Below, in pieces: positions 33,283 to 44,438 of a stretch of 64,000 nucleotides of DNA. This stretch comes from Hydrangea macrophylla (lineage: Eukaryota; Streptophyta; Magnoliopsida; Cornales; Hydrangeaceae), in assembly GCA_033977485.1 (NCBI GenBank), contig CM066998.1:50744274-50808273 (forward strand). The letters run 5' to 3'. The notes beneath the pieces were generated by a model. That model worked only from the letters and a program-made list of their open reading frames with translations, did not search any database and had not been told where the DNA came from. The translations under genes were made by a program, and so were the position numbers. Numbering within the stretch: the first letter of the stretch is position 1; every line of letters begins with the position of its first letter.

Positions 33283-33602
33283 TCATCTTCTTCTTCGCAG
33301 CCCTAATTTCTTCTTCTTCTTCTGCGAATTTCTTCTTCTGCTTCTGCAAATCTTCATCTTCTTCTTCGAATCTTCATCTTCTGCGAATCTTCATCTTCTT
33401 CTACTTCTTCTTCTTCTTCGAATCTTCTTCTTCTTCTGCGAATCTTCATCTTCTTCTTCTGCGAATTCTTCTTCTTCTGCAAATTCTTCTTCTTCTGTAT
33501 CTATTCATCTTCTTCTTCTTCTTCTCCTTCGAATCTTCTTCGAATTTGCGAATCTTCTTTTTCTTCTTCTTCTTCTTCGTCTCGTCTTCTTCGTCTATTC
33601 AT
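33283..33602. repeat. TTC-rich degenerate repeat
   Basis: The tract is built from TCTTC, TTCTTC and TCTGCGAA words and translates to artefactual Phe/Ser runs. It is not a protein-coding extension of the transposase fragment. Confidence 0.85.
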
Positions 33603-33620
33603 CTGTTCGTCTGTTAGTTA

Positions 33621-33816
33621 AGGTCTGTTTGGGTAATGTAGGTATGGGGTATTTTAGGAAATTGCATTAATTCTTTTCAATTCTATTCTTTTCATTTCTG
33701 TTTTAACCAAACAAGAAAATTAGAATTGCAAATCAATTCTTTTCTTTTCTTTTCTATTCTATTCTATTCTCTTCAATTCAATTCTATTCTATTTTACAAT
33801 CATACCAAACGGACTG
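33621..33816. mobile_element. Tourist-like MITE with TTA TSD
   Basis: AGGTCTGTTTGGGTAATG on the left and CATACCAAACGGACTG on the right are inverted, with TTA on both sides (33618-33620 and 33817-33819). The interior consists of TTCTATTC-type repeats. Confidence 0.7.
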
Positions 33817-33829
33817 TTAACGTTTATTA

Positions 33830-34186
33830 CTGCAGAGAAACCAAAGTTCTCTATCTTCCGCTCATTATTATGAGCATTCTCTCTCACCTAAGTAAACCTA
33901 ATTTCTTCTCTCTCTATCAAACCATCTCCCTCCACACTCTCTCTACTCGTTACCCCCCTCTCCCTCTATGTCCTCTGTAGTCTTGTAACCCCCCATCTCT
34001 CTCTCTCTCTCGAACGATCACCAGGACCCAAGGAGCCGTCGCCTTCCATGGAGGACACAAGGCGTCGTCAATGGAGGATACAAGGTACCGCAGCCGTTGC
34101 CGTGGCCATCGCCATCACCGACAGCGTCGCCATTTCCATCATCGATGTGGGTTTCTACTTCCAAGGATACCGTATATTTTTCTTTT

Positions 34187-34219
<33 letters not shown>

Positions 34220-34320
34220 CTGATTTCCTCTATATTTGATTCTTTTTCTTATCAGACTTTGTATTTGATTCATGATCAAGATCTAGATCTGCTTTTTTTT
34301 TTTTTTGAAGATTTTTGTAT
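33830..34320. other. C/T-rich leader-like sequence and long T-run
   Basis: 33,880-34,140 is pyrimidine-rich and then GC-richer, with an ATG at 34,048, but the frame runs into a T-run (about 34,169-34,219) and shows no known domain. It could be a decayed first exon; I see no gene. Confidence 0.3.
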
Positions 34321-34334
34321 GTTACATTGCAGTC

Positions 34335-34500
34335 AAAATCGAAAATCGACCGCAACCGACCACCGATTTGGTGGTCGGTTTCACATCGATTATTGCAGTG
34401 AATGGTCGAAATCGGTTTTTGTATTTGGCACACCGATATGTTCGGTTCGGTATAGATTTGGAGTCAAAACCGACCGAAACCAACCGATTTTCACCCCTAG
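34335..34500. mobile_element. GGTCGG/GGTTCGG-rich fragment with hAT-like end
   Basis: The segment is composed of CCGACC, GGTCGGTTT and GGTTCGG words and ends with GATTTTCACCCCTAGCC, whose complement begins GGCTAGGGGTGAAAATC. TAGGGGTG-type termini with GGTTCGG interiors recur at 50,204 and 55,016. Confidence 0.4.
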
Positions 34501-34516
34501 CCATAACACAATTCAA

Positions 34517-34785
34517 AGGGGAGAAAATACAAATAATATAGAAGTAATCACACTGTAAACTTAAAGGAAGATAATTCGACAGAGAAAATAATGCTTTTCA
34601 TTAATTTATTAAATTATTACTTAATTGGTAACAAGATTATAAATTGTCAAAAAAAAAAAAAAAGGACAACAAACAACTCCAATGAGATAAAATACCAACA
34701 ATATAGAAGTACTCACATTTTAAAAGTTAACGAAGATAATTCGAGAGAATGTATTGTTTTTCATTAGTTAATTAAATTTTTACAC
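34517..34785. repeat. Two-copy tandem repeat of about 167 bp
   Basis: AATATAGAAGTA(A/C)TCACA and GAAGATAATTCGA(C/G)AGA occur in both copies, which start near 34517 and 34684. It is non-coding. Confidence 0.75.
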
Positions 34786-35304
34786 CATTGATGTCAAGGT
34801 TAAAAATGGGGGGAAAAAGAAGATAGAAGCTAATAAGAGGGGATTGTCACATGCCGGTACCCTAGTATGTCATCTTATATAAAGGAGGATGCGTGCGCAA
34901 TTTCTCAAATTGATTCATCTCACATAAAGGAGACTATGCCTCCTATGGATGCGGGCCCAATTTCTCAAATTGATTTCTCCAATTTCGGTATTTCTTTGTT
35001 TATTATGTTCTTTACGGTAATTACATAGGTAGTCATGTGTCATAATATCCCTTTAGTATAGCATAATTACTCGTACATGTGTACTGCTACATAGAGATAT
35101 ATTGATTTATGAGAGGCTAATTCTATAATTTGTACAATAATTATATTCAAGTCGACTGATAATTACATTCAGGTAAGCTTTTGAAATTATATTTAATATA
35201 ACAATGAGAATTTAATCAACTTTGGCTTAAATATTTCAGATTCAATCAACCTTTTCAGCTATAATTACAATTGGCTTCAAGAAACAGTCCACGAAAATGG
35301 CTGA

Positions 35305-35630
35305 TGATATCATATTTACATATAGGTTAATTTTTGTAAAAAAAATTACAGAATTGTCATCTTTTGGCACAATATTTACATACAGGTGCCTGCTAACATC
35401 ATCTTTACATATAGATTAATTTTTGGAAGAAAAATTACAAAATGGTTATCTTATAGCACAATATTTATATATAAATTAATTGTTGTAAGCAAAATTACAA
35501 AATTGTCATCTTTTTTAGTGCAAAAGTTTTGATTATTATTACTAATTTTTTTTTATTATAAAAATGGTTGTAAAAGCCAAAGAATAGGCTAACCTATATA
35601 TAAAATAGATAGATAGATAAAGCGTTTGAG
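35305..35630 (+). promoter_or_regulatory. Promoter region of the RIP-DUF6598 gene, copy 1
   Basis: A TATA box TATATATAAAA lies at 35595-35605, about 100 bp upstream of the first ATG, so transcription probably starts near 35,630. Upstream are tandem segments of about 90 bp with TCTTT(T)GGCACAATATTTACATA and ACATCATCTTTACATATAG. The whole block is duplicated inside intron 1 (36,005-36,156 plus 37,620-37,690). Confidence 0.55.
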
Positions 35631-35700
35631 TCAAATTGTCAATTGAGCAATTTTTTAACCCTAATCCCTCGTTCCCCTGAATCCCCTCTCCATCGTTAAC

Positions 35701-35822
35701 ATGCCTCTCCTTATCCCACCAATGAAATCTGTTGCCTCTATCTCTGATGTGTGTAAAAAAAATGCTTGTGTGGAAGAATCCGACAACCACCATCGCCTCG
35801 ATGCGGACGCCGAAGGTAATCA

Positions 35823-35874
<52 letters not shown>

Positions 35875-38800
35875 GGATCTGTAAAAAAAATATGTAGTTT
35901 TGTTCCTTTTTGGATCGAGTTTTGTATATGAGTTGTTGTCATTTTAGATCTCTGTTAATAATTTCTCAGGGTGGTTTTGTATGTGTATTTTTGGATCTGT
36001 TTAATTACAGAATTGTCATCTTTTGACACAATATTTACATACAGTGCCTGCTTACATCATCTTTACATATAGTTGAATTTTTGGAAAAAAAATTACATGG
36101 TTATCTTATGGCATAATATTTATATATAGGTTAATTTTTTTTCTTTATAAAAATAACTAGTAATGACCCGTGCCCGTGGGCACGAAGTGAAAAAAAGAAA
36201 AAGAAAAAGAAAAAAAGAAATTCAATACTTCAAAAGATAAAATCTTTTTCGTAAAATTGTCTATGTCATTGCAGTTGAGTGATATCTCTTTTATGTTTAT
36301 AAAATTGAGTATGAAGGTTCTAGATATATGATACTCTTTTAGTCATTCTAAAGACTATAAGGCTCTGTGTAATAAATCAAAAGCAGAGCTGCTTAAATTA
36401 AGAATAAAGAAAACATAAAAATTTGTAGAGAGTAGCCAAGTTTAGCTACTATTACTTCAAACTTGGATTTAAAAAAAAAATTAATAATAATAATAATAAT
36501 AATAATAAAGGATGTTATTTTTTTTCCTTTTTTCCTTCTAGAGCTTGGAAAAAAAAGGCAAATTTGACTGTTTCTTTTATATGTTTTATTTTTATTTAAG
36601 ACCTAAGGTTCTGTTTGGCAACCCAACTTCATAACACATAAAAGTCCGCCCATAAACTGATTTCCCAAACGGGCCTTAACCCAACCTATCTTTTTCCTTG
36701 CATGAACACACAATGAGTATATATATAGTAGCACGGATGGAAAAAAAATGCGGAGTATAATGACTGTAAATATGGGCTGTAAATTTGTTCGAGAAAAAAT
36801 AAACATAATTTCATGTGTACCTCTTTCGTTTCAGGTCATAACTTATTTAGCATATTGAATTTGCAACAACATATATGTCAATATTAGTTTCAAGTAATGC
36901 TATGCTTCTCAAATTTAGTTATTCCAATAATTTATGTTGTAGAGACCTTCAATATTATTGGATTACTTCAACACTTTCTAATGAAAAATCAAGTGGTCCC
37001 ATTACCATACAAATCTGAAAAGCATAATATTACTCAGTAGTTTCAGATAGTTGTGATATGGCCCACACATCTCTTGAGCTACTTAACTACTCTGTACTTA
37101 GCCTTTGTTTGTTTGTTCGTTTTTTTTTTCCCCTTCCAGAAACGTTTAAAAAATTATACTTTCCATGCATTTAGAAGGGAAAAAAAAAAGAAAATAAAAA
37201 GAAAGAACAAAGGCTTTTTCTAAGATTTTGGAAAGAACCAGGAAAGAAAAAAAAAAAAAAAGAGCAAAATTAACCAATATATATACTTAGTCTTTGTTGG
37301 CCTTTTTTAAAGTTTCTAGAAGGGGAAAAAAAAACAAAAGCTTAAGAGAAATGATTGATATATGGGTCTCTCCATTTGGGGTTGAGGTGTGTGTGTGTGT
37401 GAGAGAGAGAGAGTGAGAGTTTGGGGGTGATTAAGTGAAAGAGAGAGTCGAATTGGAAGGTATATGAGTAAATTGAAAACTGATTTGGTGTGTGTGCATG
37501 TTACCATTTTTGGTGGACTAATGATCGGACGGTTTAAAATATCTAAACTTGTCTGAATGGCTCGGATTGAAAGTTGCTAACTTGGGAGGGACCCACACCG
37601 CTCTATCTTATTATATAGATTGTAAAAAGCCAAAGAATAGGCTAACTTAATATATAAAATAGATAGATAGATAAAGCGTAAGAGTGAAATTGTCAGGTTT
37701 TGTATGTGTATTTTTGGATCTGTTGAATGAATGAGTTGTTTCATTTTAGATCTATAAATATATGAATAATGATTTCTCAGGTTTTGTATGTGTATTTTTG
37801 GATCTGCTGAATCTCAGGGTTTTGTATGTGTATTTTTGGATCTGTTGAATGAATGAGTTGTTTCATTTTAGATCTATAAATAAATGAATGATTTCTCAGG
37901 GTGGTTTTGTATTGTGTTTTTTTTTTTTGGATCTGTTGAATGAATTGAGGAGTTTCTTTACTGATTTTGGAACTCTTTATGCTTTCTCAGGTGTTGTAAC
38001 TGGGTTAAAGCTCACCAATTTGATGTTAGAGTATGATGCTGTTGGTGTCAGAAGCGATGGGAGTCAGAATTTGCGGGATGAATTTCAGGATATTTCAACA
38101 CTTGGACTCACTCCCGAACTTCCCGAATGGTTCGACATCGCAGTATCAGCAAAAAATCATGTAATTTTAGTAAGGATGGGGCTGCCCGACCGCCGCTTCC
38201 TCGGCTACCAAATGGAAAATCAACAATGGGTAGAATTTGCTAGTGACACCACCGATACTCATACAATTCCTGGATCCTCCTTATTTGGGTTTGATGTTGA
38301 GTACGATGCCTTAAATGCAATTGTTGCCGTCGGACAAAAGGGGAAATATAGTCGTCGTCGCAACAAGCGACAAGTTGCACAAGCTGTCAAAACACTCTCT
38401 GAAACCTATGACTTCGAAAAAAGAAAGTCGGCACTGGTCATCCTGATTAAGAAGATCAGTGAGTCACTTAAAGTTTCTCGTATCTTGGAAAGTCTTTTAG
38501 AAGTTTTAGGCGCTTTCAACTCCAAAGATCAAGATGGGCCAGCTGCTGCCCCTGATTTGGTGCACACATCACAGCACGGTTGGCGATTGCTTGCTTATGG
38601 ATCGGTGATTTCCCGTGAAACTCAACTTCCACAAATCATCAGTCCTGGCAAGTTTCTGTATCCAGATTACCCACTTGTGGAGGTGTTTTCGGTAGTCATC
38701 GACAACATCGACGGAAGTGTTGATCTCTATGGTACAATTGCTGTCGACTATGCATTTGGTCGTCAATACATCTACAATAAGAAAATAGAGGAATCTGAAT

Positions 38801-39414
38801 CCATCTCCCAGGGTCATAACTTGCTGCTAACTGGCCCAACCAGGTCCATCATTGCCGATGACCCTTTCTCCATCACTGTGGATCTCAAGGATAGGAAAAG
38901 CGGTGATGAAGTCTGTGAAGGGTTTATCTCCTGGAATATTTTCAGCAGCAGATTGGTGCGCACTCGGTATGACAAACTTTTATACACCAAAATTGATGGC
39001 AGGTCTGGTTCAGCCACAGTAAACTTCATTGTGTTTAGTGACAGTGTAGAGGCCACTTTTGAGGTTACTCTCTTAAAGGGAGATGGGGAAAAGCCCGCCA
39101 ATGTTCATGGTGTCATTCGAGCTGGCAGTGCGTATGACAGTTCTACCTATTCGAGTGTGCTCTTCCAGAAGGAAATTGACGATGACAAGGACATAGAGTT
39201 GTGTCCTGGACAGCTCATTCCACTGTCGAGATCACTAGTAGCCGTTGACATAAACTCTCAGCTCAAGGTTTCAGCAAACTTGTACCTTTCTCGGGAAGAT
39301 GAGATTGCCAATGGTGCTACTGTTTTCCCTGCTCAACCCTCTGGTACATCTGAGAAGCTTATCACTGGCAGATGTGGTATGATCCGAGTGAAGGTCACTT
39401 GGAATACTCGATGA
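35701..39414 (+). CDS. RIP-like domain plus DUF6598 protein (JIP60-like), two exons
   Basis: The proposed exons are 35701-35815 (38 codons plus 1 nt, donor GAAG/GTAATC) and 37991-39414 (acceptor TTTCTCAG/GTG). The phases fit and give 512 residues with no signal peptide. Residues about 40-230 resemble a ribosome-inactivating-protein (rRNA N-glycosidase) domain: a Tyr in GYQMENQQW (about 111), a second in EYDALNAI (about 143) and a Glu in KKISESLKVS (about 196). The usual S-E-x-x-R is S-E-x-x-K, and the domain is short, so activity is uncertain. Residues about 264-512 match DUF6598 (YPLVEVFSVVIDNIDGSVDL, LLLTGPTRSIIADDPFSI, SVEATFEVTLLKG, CGMIRVKVTW). The known family link is to jasmonate-induced JIP60-type proteins; the role here is inferred. 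Exon 1 is predicted from splice signals only. Confidence 0.8.
35825..35869. repeat. (CT)n microsatellite just inside intron 1
   Basis: About 22 CT units start 9 bp after the exon 1 donor site. Confidence 0.95.
36157..37619 (-). mobile_element. Non-autonomous Helitron, complete
   Basis: On the minus strand it starts TCTATATAATAAGATAGAG and ends with hairpin GTGCCC-AC-GGGCAC, then GGGTCATTA and CTAG. The flanks are A (36156) and T (37620), the required A/T insertion site. The uninterrupted promoter copy at 35,55x-35,58x shows the empty site, which makes the boundaries reliable. It encodes nothing; Rep/helicase is absent. The interior holds a (TAA)n run near 36480-36508, a family B MITE at 36,897 and a GT/GA microsatellite near 37390. 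Confidence 0.85.
36897..37036. mobile_element. MITE family B, copy 2 (inside the Helitron)
   Basis: AGTAATGCTATGCTTCTCAA at the left is mirrored by TCTGAAAAGCATAATATTACT at the right. It is non-coding and about 140 bp long. Confidence 0.65.
37690..37990 (+). repeat. Tandem repeats at the intron 3' end, each with an acceptor-like TTTCTCAGG
   Basis: Units containing TTTTGTATGTGTATTTTTGG, then ATCTGTTGAATGAATGAG, CATTTTAGATCTATAAATA and ATTTCTCAGG occur two full times plus fragments. A diverged copy lies at 35,919-35,999. The true acceptor at 37,990 has the same TTTCTCAG/G form, so several decoy acceptors precede it. Confidence 0.75.
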
Positions 39415-39754
39415 GATATATCTACCAAGTCACATATGCTGATACTCTACTGATGATATATGTATGTGTTCTATTTATCTACCAAAGTTATATAGCTTTC
39501 CCATTTTTTTATTTTTTTTATTTTAAACATTCATGATTCCAAAAGTTTTGAAGAAAGTTTTTTTTTTTTTTCCCTTCTTTTTTATTAGTTACAAGAGGGA
39601 CTTTGGGGAGGAATGTTTGAACATGCATCCCACAGGTGGTGGCATCATAAAACATTTGCTCAATAGGTGCACTTCTGTTGAAAGCACGCGCGTATATGAA
39701 TCTTTTCATTTTATCGTTATATTCATAAACAATGAAATAATATCCATTAATGAT

Positions 39755-39925
39755 ACAAACCAAACCAAGCCTTGAGTCCCAATCAATTGGGGTCGGTTGT
39801 ATGAATTCATTTTCTCCATTCTGCACGATCCAAAGCTGTATACGCAGTTAAATTACATATATTCATATTATGTTTCACTGCAGTTTCTGAAGTCAACTTA
39901 GGTCTTTCCCGCCCCCTAACATCTC
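39755..39925. mobile_element. RTE/SINE-type tail fragment
   Basis: AAGCCTTGAGTCCCAATCAA, then TTGGGGTCGGTTGTATGAAT, is the conserved CCCAA...TTGGGGTCGGCTACATG motif seen at the ends of plant RTE-type LINEs and related SINEs. It is followed by TCTTTCCCGCCCC. It is short and diverged, with no coding. Confidence 0.5.
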
Positions 39926-40270
39926 CAGGCGCTACAAACCTATCGCTTTTCCGCATTGGTGCGTCTACAGGTCTTCATTGTACATAGGCTACAAGTCTTC
40001 ATAATGATAAACTTATTAAGTTATTATTACTTACCCTTTATAAAATATATAATGTCTGCCTATTTCTTTCTTTTCTGGTTGGATATTTCTTTCTCTGCTT
40101 GTGCAATCTTCTCTGCTTCTATGGGATCACATAGAAATTACAAGACATGAAAGAAAACTTTTTTTTTGCCTGTAAGATTGAGTTACGGTTCTATTTTGTA
40201 AAAGGCAAACTAACATCCCAAATATGGAAAAAGTATGATGAATAAGAAAAAAAGGTCTTTATCCAATGTT

Positions 40271-40566
40271 GTCTTAAATACATTTTACACCCTCGTAGTT
40301 TGTTCTTTGTGTCAATTTAGTCCTTTAGCTTAAAAAAGTGTCACTTTAGTCCCTTTAGTTTCGTAAGTGTGGCAAATAAGTCGAATTAGCCCTTTAGCAA
40401 CAAATTATTTTGTCAATAAAAGTAAACAATTTGTCGCAAAAAGCGTTGAGGGTCTAAAATGATATTTATGAAATTACATGAATTAAAGTGACACTTTTTA
40501 AACTAGAGGTACCAAATTGACACAAAGGGGCCGGTAAACTACACAGGTGTAAAATATAGTTAAGCC
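40271..40566. mobile_element. Mutator-like MITE (family C), perfect 9-bp TSD
   Basis: TTAAATACATTTTACACC and GGTGTAAAATATAGTTAAGCC form inverted ends. The interior has inverted AAGTGTCACTTTAGTCC words. TCCAATGTT flanks both sides (40262-40270 and 40567-40575). The family recurs at 49,167 and, longer and more diverged, at 54,424. Confidence 0.85.
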
Positions 40567-40895
40567 TCCAATGTTGGCCCTATTCATCGTGACACTGGCT
40601 GGTGGGAGAGGTACAACCCACAATTGGCACTACTCTCACAAACTAGCTACCATAGAGCTTGTTTGGGACAGCATTACGATAACTTTTATTAGATTAGATT
40701 ATGGTCAGAATCGATTATAATTGCTGTGGTGTTTGGGTAATATATTGTAAAAGTGGTTATAATGGCATAATAGATTATGTAAGTGTTTGGTTACCTGAAG
40801 TGATTTTAGAGACCAAAAGACAAATGTGCCTTTCTGCTGTATTGCTATTATATTAGTTTACAATATATAGTTTAATTATTTTGTTAATACATATT

Positions 40896-41133
40896 AGGGT
40901 AAATTACAGTAACACCCCCTGAACTATGACCCTTTTTCACTAACACCCCCTATAGTTTAAAACTGAACAAACTCACCCCCTAATCTATCATTTGTTGACA
41001 CTAAAACCCCTTCTGCAGGGGGTGAGTTTGTTCATTTTTGAATAGTTCAAGGATGAGTTTGTTCAGTTTTAAAGTTCAGGGGGTGTTAGTGAAAAATGAT
41101 CATAGTTCAAGGGGTGTTGCTGTAATTTACCCT
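40896..41133. mobile_element. MITE with AGGGTAAATTACAGTAACACC inverted ends
   Basis: The right end TGTAATTTACCCT complements the left. Interior words (CCCCCTGAACTATGA, CAAACTCACCCCC) are also inverted. TACATATT flanks both sides if one terminal base is counted in the TSD. A half-copy with the same words lies near 45,765-45,880. Confidence 0.8.
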
Positions 41134-41218
41134 ACATATTATTAATTATTAGAAAATATTAAGTAAATAATATTAATTATAGTGAAATGTCATACATTAT
41201 TACTTACTGGGAATTGTT

Positions 41219-41374
41219 ATTGCCACTCCATCATTGAACTAAGGCACTTCATGGTACCACTCTCAGAGCATGCGGTACTATATATGCAATGCACGACATG
41301 CATGGTACCACATACTTTAAGAGTAGTATTATGGAGTGCATTAGTTCAATGATGGAGTAGAAATAACATCTCCC
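41219..41374. mobile_element. MITE with GGGAATTGTTATT inverted ends
   Basis: GGGAATTGTTATTGCCACTC and its complement (ending GGAGTAGAAATAACATCTCCC) bound a palindromic element, and TTACT flanks both sides. The ends resemble those of the MITE at 25,626. Confidence 0.75.
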
Positions 41375-41379
41375 TTACT

Positions 41380-43180
41380 ATATATATATATATATATATT
41401 AATTAACTTAATAATAAGTACCTAAAAGTATTAGATATTTACAATAATAAAATGGTGCTTGTTTCTTATTTTTGTATGTTAATTATTCATAGCACTATTT
41501 TTACAATAAATAGGACAAGGAAATGATGGTTGAAATATTTGGTTGGTCGTGCTAGATCCCTGGTTCGATCCATCCCAGTTGCATTTGGGGTTACATACAC
41601 TTGTCTAGCTGTGAGGACATGGCATGGACTTAATTGGTTGAGAAGATTAGGAGCACTCTCATCATTTAGCAATGTACTGGCAATACCAATTTGATTGCGA
41701 TTTCTTAAACCTAGATCACCCCAGCTTGTCCACATTGCACCACAAACGCGGATTCCAAAGCCCTTGCGTTTGGTTTTGAATTGCCAAACATGCCAGATCA
41801 ACGTTTGACCCCCTAAAGCTATTGAAAAGTTGTTAAAGCAATACCAGACCCTATACTATTTGGCTCCATTACACAGATAATGTTTCTCCATTTTGTTCTA
41901 TAAGTATAGTTTAATATTTTGTTCTCCATTTGTGGTTCCAATACCATAGGACATGAATATGATATTTATGTGGTGTTAATGAATGTTAGTTCTTATACAT
42001 CGTAGTAGCTATAGGCTGCTTGTTGTGCTTCCTAAGCCTCTACTTTGTGACATGGGCTTTTTCTTTTGAAATTGGCACTTCCTTCGGGAATTTCTCTAAT
42101 CGGACCACCAACCATTGCCGCCACTAACCACCGATAACCAAAGGTAAGACCACAGGTGACCACCATCATCTTCGCCGACTACCCCATCCTCTCCGTGCTC
42201 ACCCAAAGCGAAAGTCATTGTCGTGTCTCCATCCACCGACATTGCCAACACCACCACCGACTACGTCCATCACCAACAACCACTAGCCACGGCCATCAGC
42301 TACCACCACGAATTCCAAACCCACCACCTCCGTGAGCAGATCCAGTGGCATGTTCAAAGATTCATGAAGTCCATTGTGTGGTGTCTGGCTTCAGTGGCAT
42401 GTATTTGACAGTAGACATTACCATGACCTTTTTTTCCCCTTCTTCCCGTCAATTGTAATTTTTTTGTTGATATTCCAAAAAAGGTGAGAAATTTCTCACC
42501 AAAATCTCCGTGAATAAACTGATTGTCAAAATAAGAAAAAAAAAAAAAATTACTCACTTTGTTATATATCATTCAGTCACAAATGATGACTTCTCTCTAT
42601 ACTATTCTAAAAAATAAATGAGGAATTATTGACTTTGTTATATATCATTTAGTCACAAAATGATGACATCTCACTATGACAGTGAAAAAATATTCACACC
42701 AATAGCAGCGCCAATGAAAAATGGTAAGAAATTTCTCACCATTTCACACACGAACTGAAAAGATAAGAACTCTTAACAATTGAAATACAACATATTTGAA
42801 TCCAATCTTCTTGTTAATCAGATAATATACCAGATTTATAATAAACCAACAACAAATATACAACAAAATATCCAACCCAAATATCCGACCCAAAACAAAC
42901 ATTTCAAATTTCAAATAACATAATTTCAGCAAAACATCATTGGCCTCACGCATGATTCGAGGCATTTCAAATTTCAAACAATATAATTTCAGCAAAACAT
43001 TATTGGCCTCACGCATGATTCGAGGTATAACTCCACATTCCTCTTTTTCAGCAACTCATTAACACGGTTTAAAATTATGCCTAAAAATCAGCAAAACATA
43101 TTATCCTATCTAGTAGTAGTATATTTTAAAATTCAGATCTTAAATTTATATTTTTATAAAAAGAGGAGTAAGTTTATGTT
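41380..43180. other. Intergenic DNA, no genes seen
   Basis: An (AT)n run lies near 41380-41398. Near 42,100-42,330 the sequence is CCACCACC-rich and gives only spurious frames. GTGAGAAATTTCTCACC words recur at 42,485-42,500 and near 42,725, as at 22-23 kb. A segment of about 55 bp (CATTTCAAATTTCAAA, then GGCCTCACGCATGATTCGAGG) is repeated in tandem near 42,900-43,025. Confidence 0.5.
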
Positions 43181-43183
43181 TTT

Positions 43184-43324
43184 AAAAGAGTAATTCTATA
43201 CTTCTCAAATTCAGATCTTAAATTTATATTTTAAATGATTTGATAGTGGGATCATAGTGGTCCTACACCACATCATTTGAGATGTGAATTTAGAATCTAG
43301 ATTTTGGAAGCATAACATTACTCT
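43184..43324. mobile_element. MITE family B, copy 3
   Basis: GAGTAATTCTATACTTCTCA and the complement of its right end (GGAAGCATAACATTACTC) are inverted. It is non-coding and about 141 bp long. Confidence 0.7.
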
Positions 43325-43474
43325 TTCCAAATTTACATCTTAAATGTGGTTCCCAACACATGTAGTAAGGCGCTCACTTATTTAATTAGAGAATGTTAAA
43401 GTAATTTCACCAAAGGATTAATGTCATGATTTCAAAATTTGAATCTCAAATATGTTCCCAACACATGTCCCAAT

Positions 43475-44033
43475 TAGGGATGTCAAAAATCCCCGATTCG
43501 CTGGAACCCCACCCCGCCACGTCCCGTCCCTAATGGAACGGGTTTGGAGGAGGTATTATAAGAGTAGGAGCGGGTTTGGTAAGTGAATGAGAACCATGTA
43601 ACAGTCGGGGCGAAGGTGGTAATTGAAAATGCCCCCGATTAAAACATGTCCCGCCCCGATTAAATTGTCAAATGTAATAATATACCCTTACCCTTAGTTG
43701 ATGCAATACCATGACTTATGTATATACATTATACCATGACATAAAAAAGAAAGAAATATACTACATAATTAAAAATTATGACTCATTAAGTAAGAGAAAC
43801 TCACCATGGTTACTTGTCAATTAATGATCATTCATTAATTTACTAAACTAGAAGTTTTTTAATTTTATTTAAGTTACCCCGATAGTTAACTCGCCACCGC
43901 TCCGATAAAAAATCGATCAAATCCGACTCCGCTACTGAAAAAGTTGAGACGGATTTGATAAATAATTTTTTAATAAGAGTAGATATTGAAAAGAGGCTAT
44001 TTCATACCAAACCTCGCTCCGTTGTCATCTCTA
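43475..44033. mobile_element. hAT-like non-autonomous element
   Basis: The ends TAGGGATGTCAA and TTGTCATCTCTA are inverted. The flanks GTCCCAAT (43467-43474) and GTCACATT (44034-44041) match at 6 of 8 positions, as expected for an old hAT 8-bp TSD. The GC-rich subterminal parts contain CCCCGATT / CGGGTTTG words. There is no transposase. Confidence 0.65.
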
Positions 44034-44209
44034 GTCACATTAGTCACTTGATTTTAATTAGGAGATGCTAAAATAGTCTCGGCATAGATCTAGCTGGTTC
44101 ATTGTCCATTAAATAGTATAATTCTCAAACTTATATTCGAAATGTAATTTGTTTCTCGAATTTAGTTCCCACCGACATGTTTGAGAATCATATTTGGAAG
44201 GTAATTCCT

Positions 44210-44438
44210 AACAGTTTCTAAAGTTGAGGTGATCGAGAAGAGCATTTCCTCCCAGCTGTACGGGCCCAAGATTGGAGTAAAAACTAAAAAGGGCATGAAT
44301 GGAGGTGGCAATTTCACTTGATCTTCTCTCTCCTCCCTCTTTTTTTTTGTTTTTTTGGGTGAAACGCGCATCCCACTGCAACTGCAATAGCGACTGAGGA
44401 GATAATTCATTCTAACCGGATAAGGAGCAGCTTCCATT
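44210..44438 (+). promoter_or_regulatory. Possible untranslated first exon for the DUF247 gene
   Basis: A T/C-rich leader ends at a strong donor CCATTAG/GTGAGT (donor GT at 44,439). A suitable acceptor (TTAATAG/GGTACC, AG at 46,804-46,805) lies 27 bp before the DUF247 ATG. A 5'-UTR intron of 2.4 kb would join them. This is inferred from splice signals alone. Confidence 0.3.

Larger units (their letters stand above)
36005..37690 (+). repeat. Second copy of the promoter region, inside the intron and split by a Helitron
   Basis: 36,005-36,156 repeats the 35,360-35,565 block (AGAATTGTCATCTTTTG, ACATCATCTTTACATATAG). 37,620-37,690 repeats 35,566-35,640 (GTAAAAAGCCAAAGAATAGG, then TATATAAAATAGATAGATAG and ATAAAGCGT). 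Between them lies a 1,463-bp insertion absent from copy 1. The duplicated part includes the TATA-like box (37,652 onward). Confidence 0.8.

Noticed and set aside
33285..33617. C-terminal extension of the transposase ORF (Phe/Ser runs)
   Set aside because: It is a TTC-rich repeat read in frame; transposase similarity ends near 33,270.
38569..39101. Minus-strand ORFs of 82 and 95 residues
   Set aside because: They are antisense to the RIP-DUF6598 exon and have no similarity of their own.
41487..41801. 104-residue minus-strand ORF
   Set aside because: It contains no recognisable domain and lies in repeat-like intergenic sequence.
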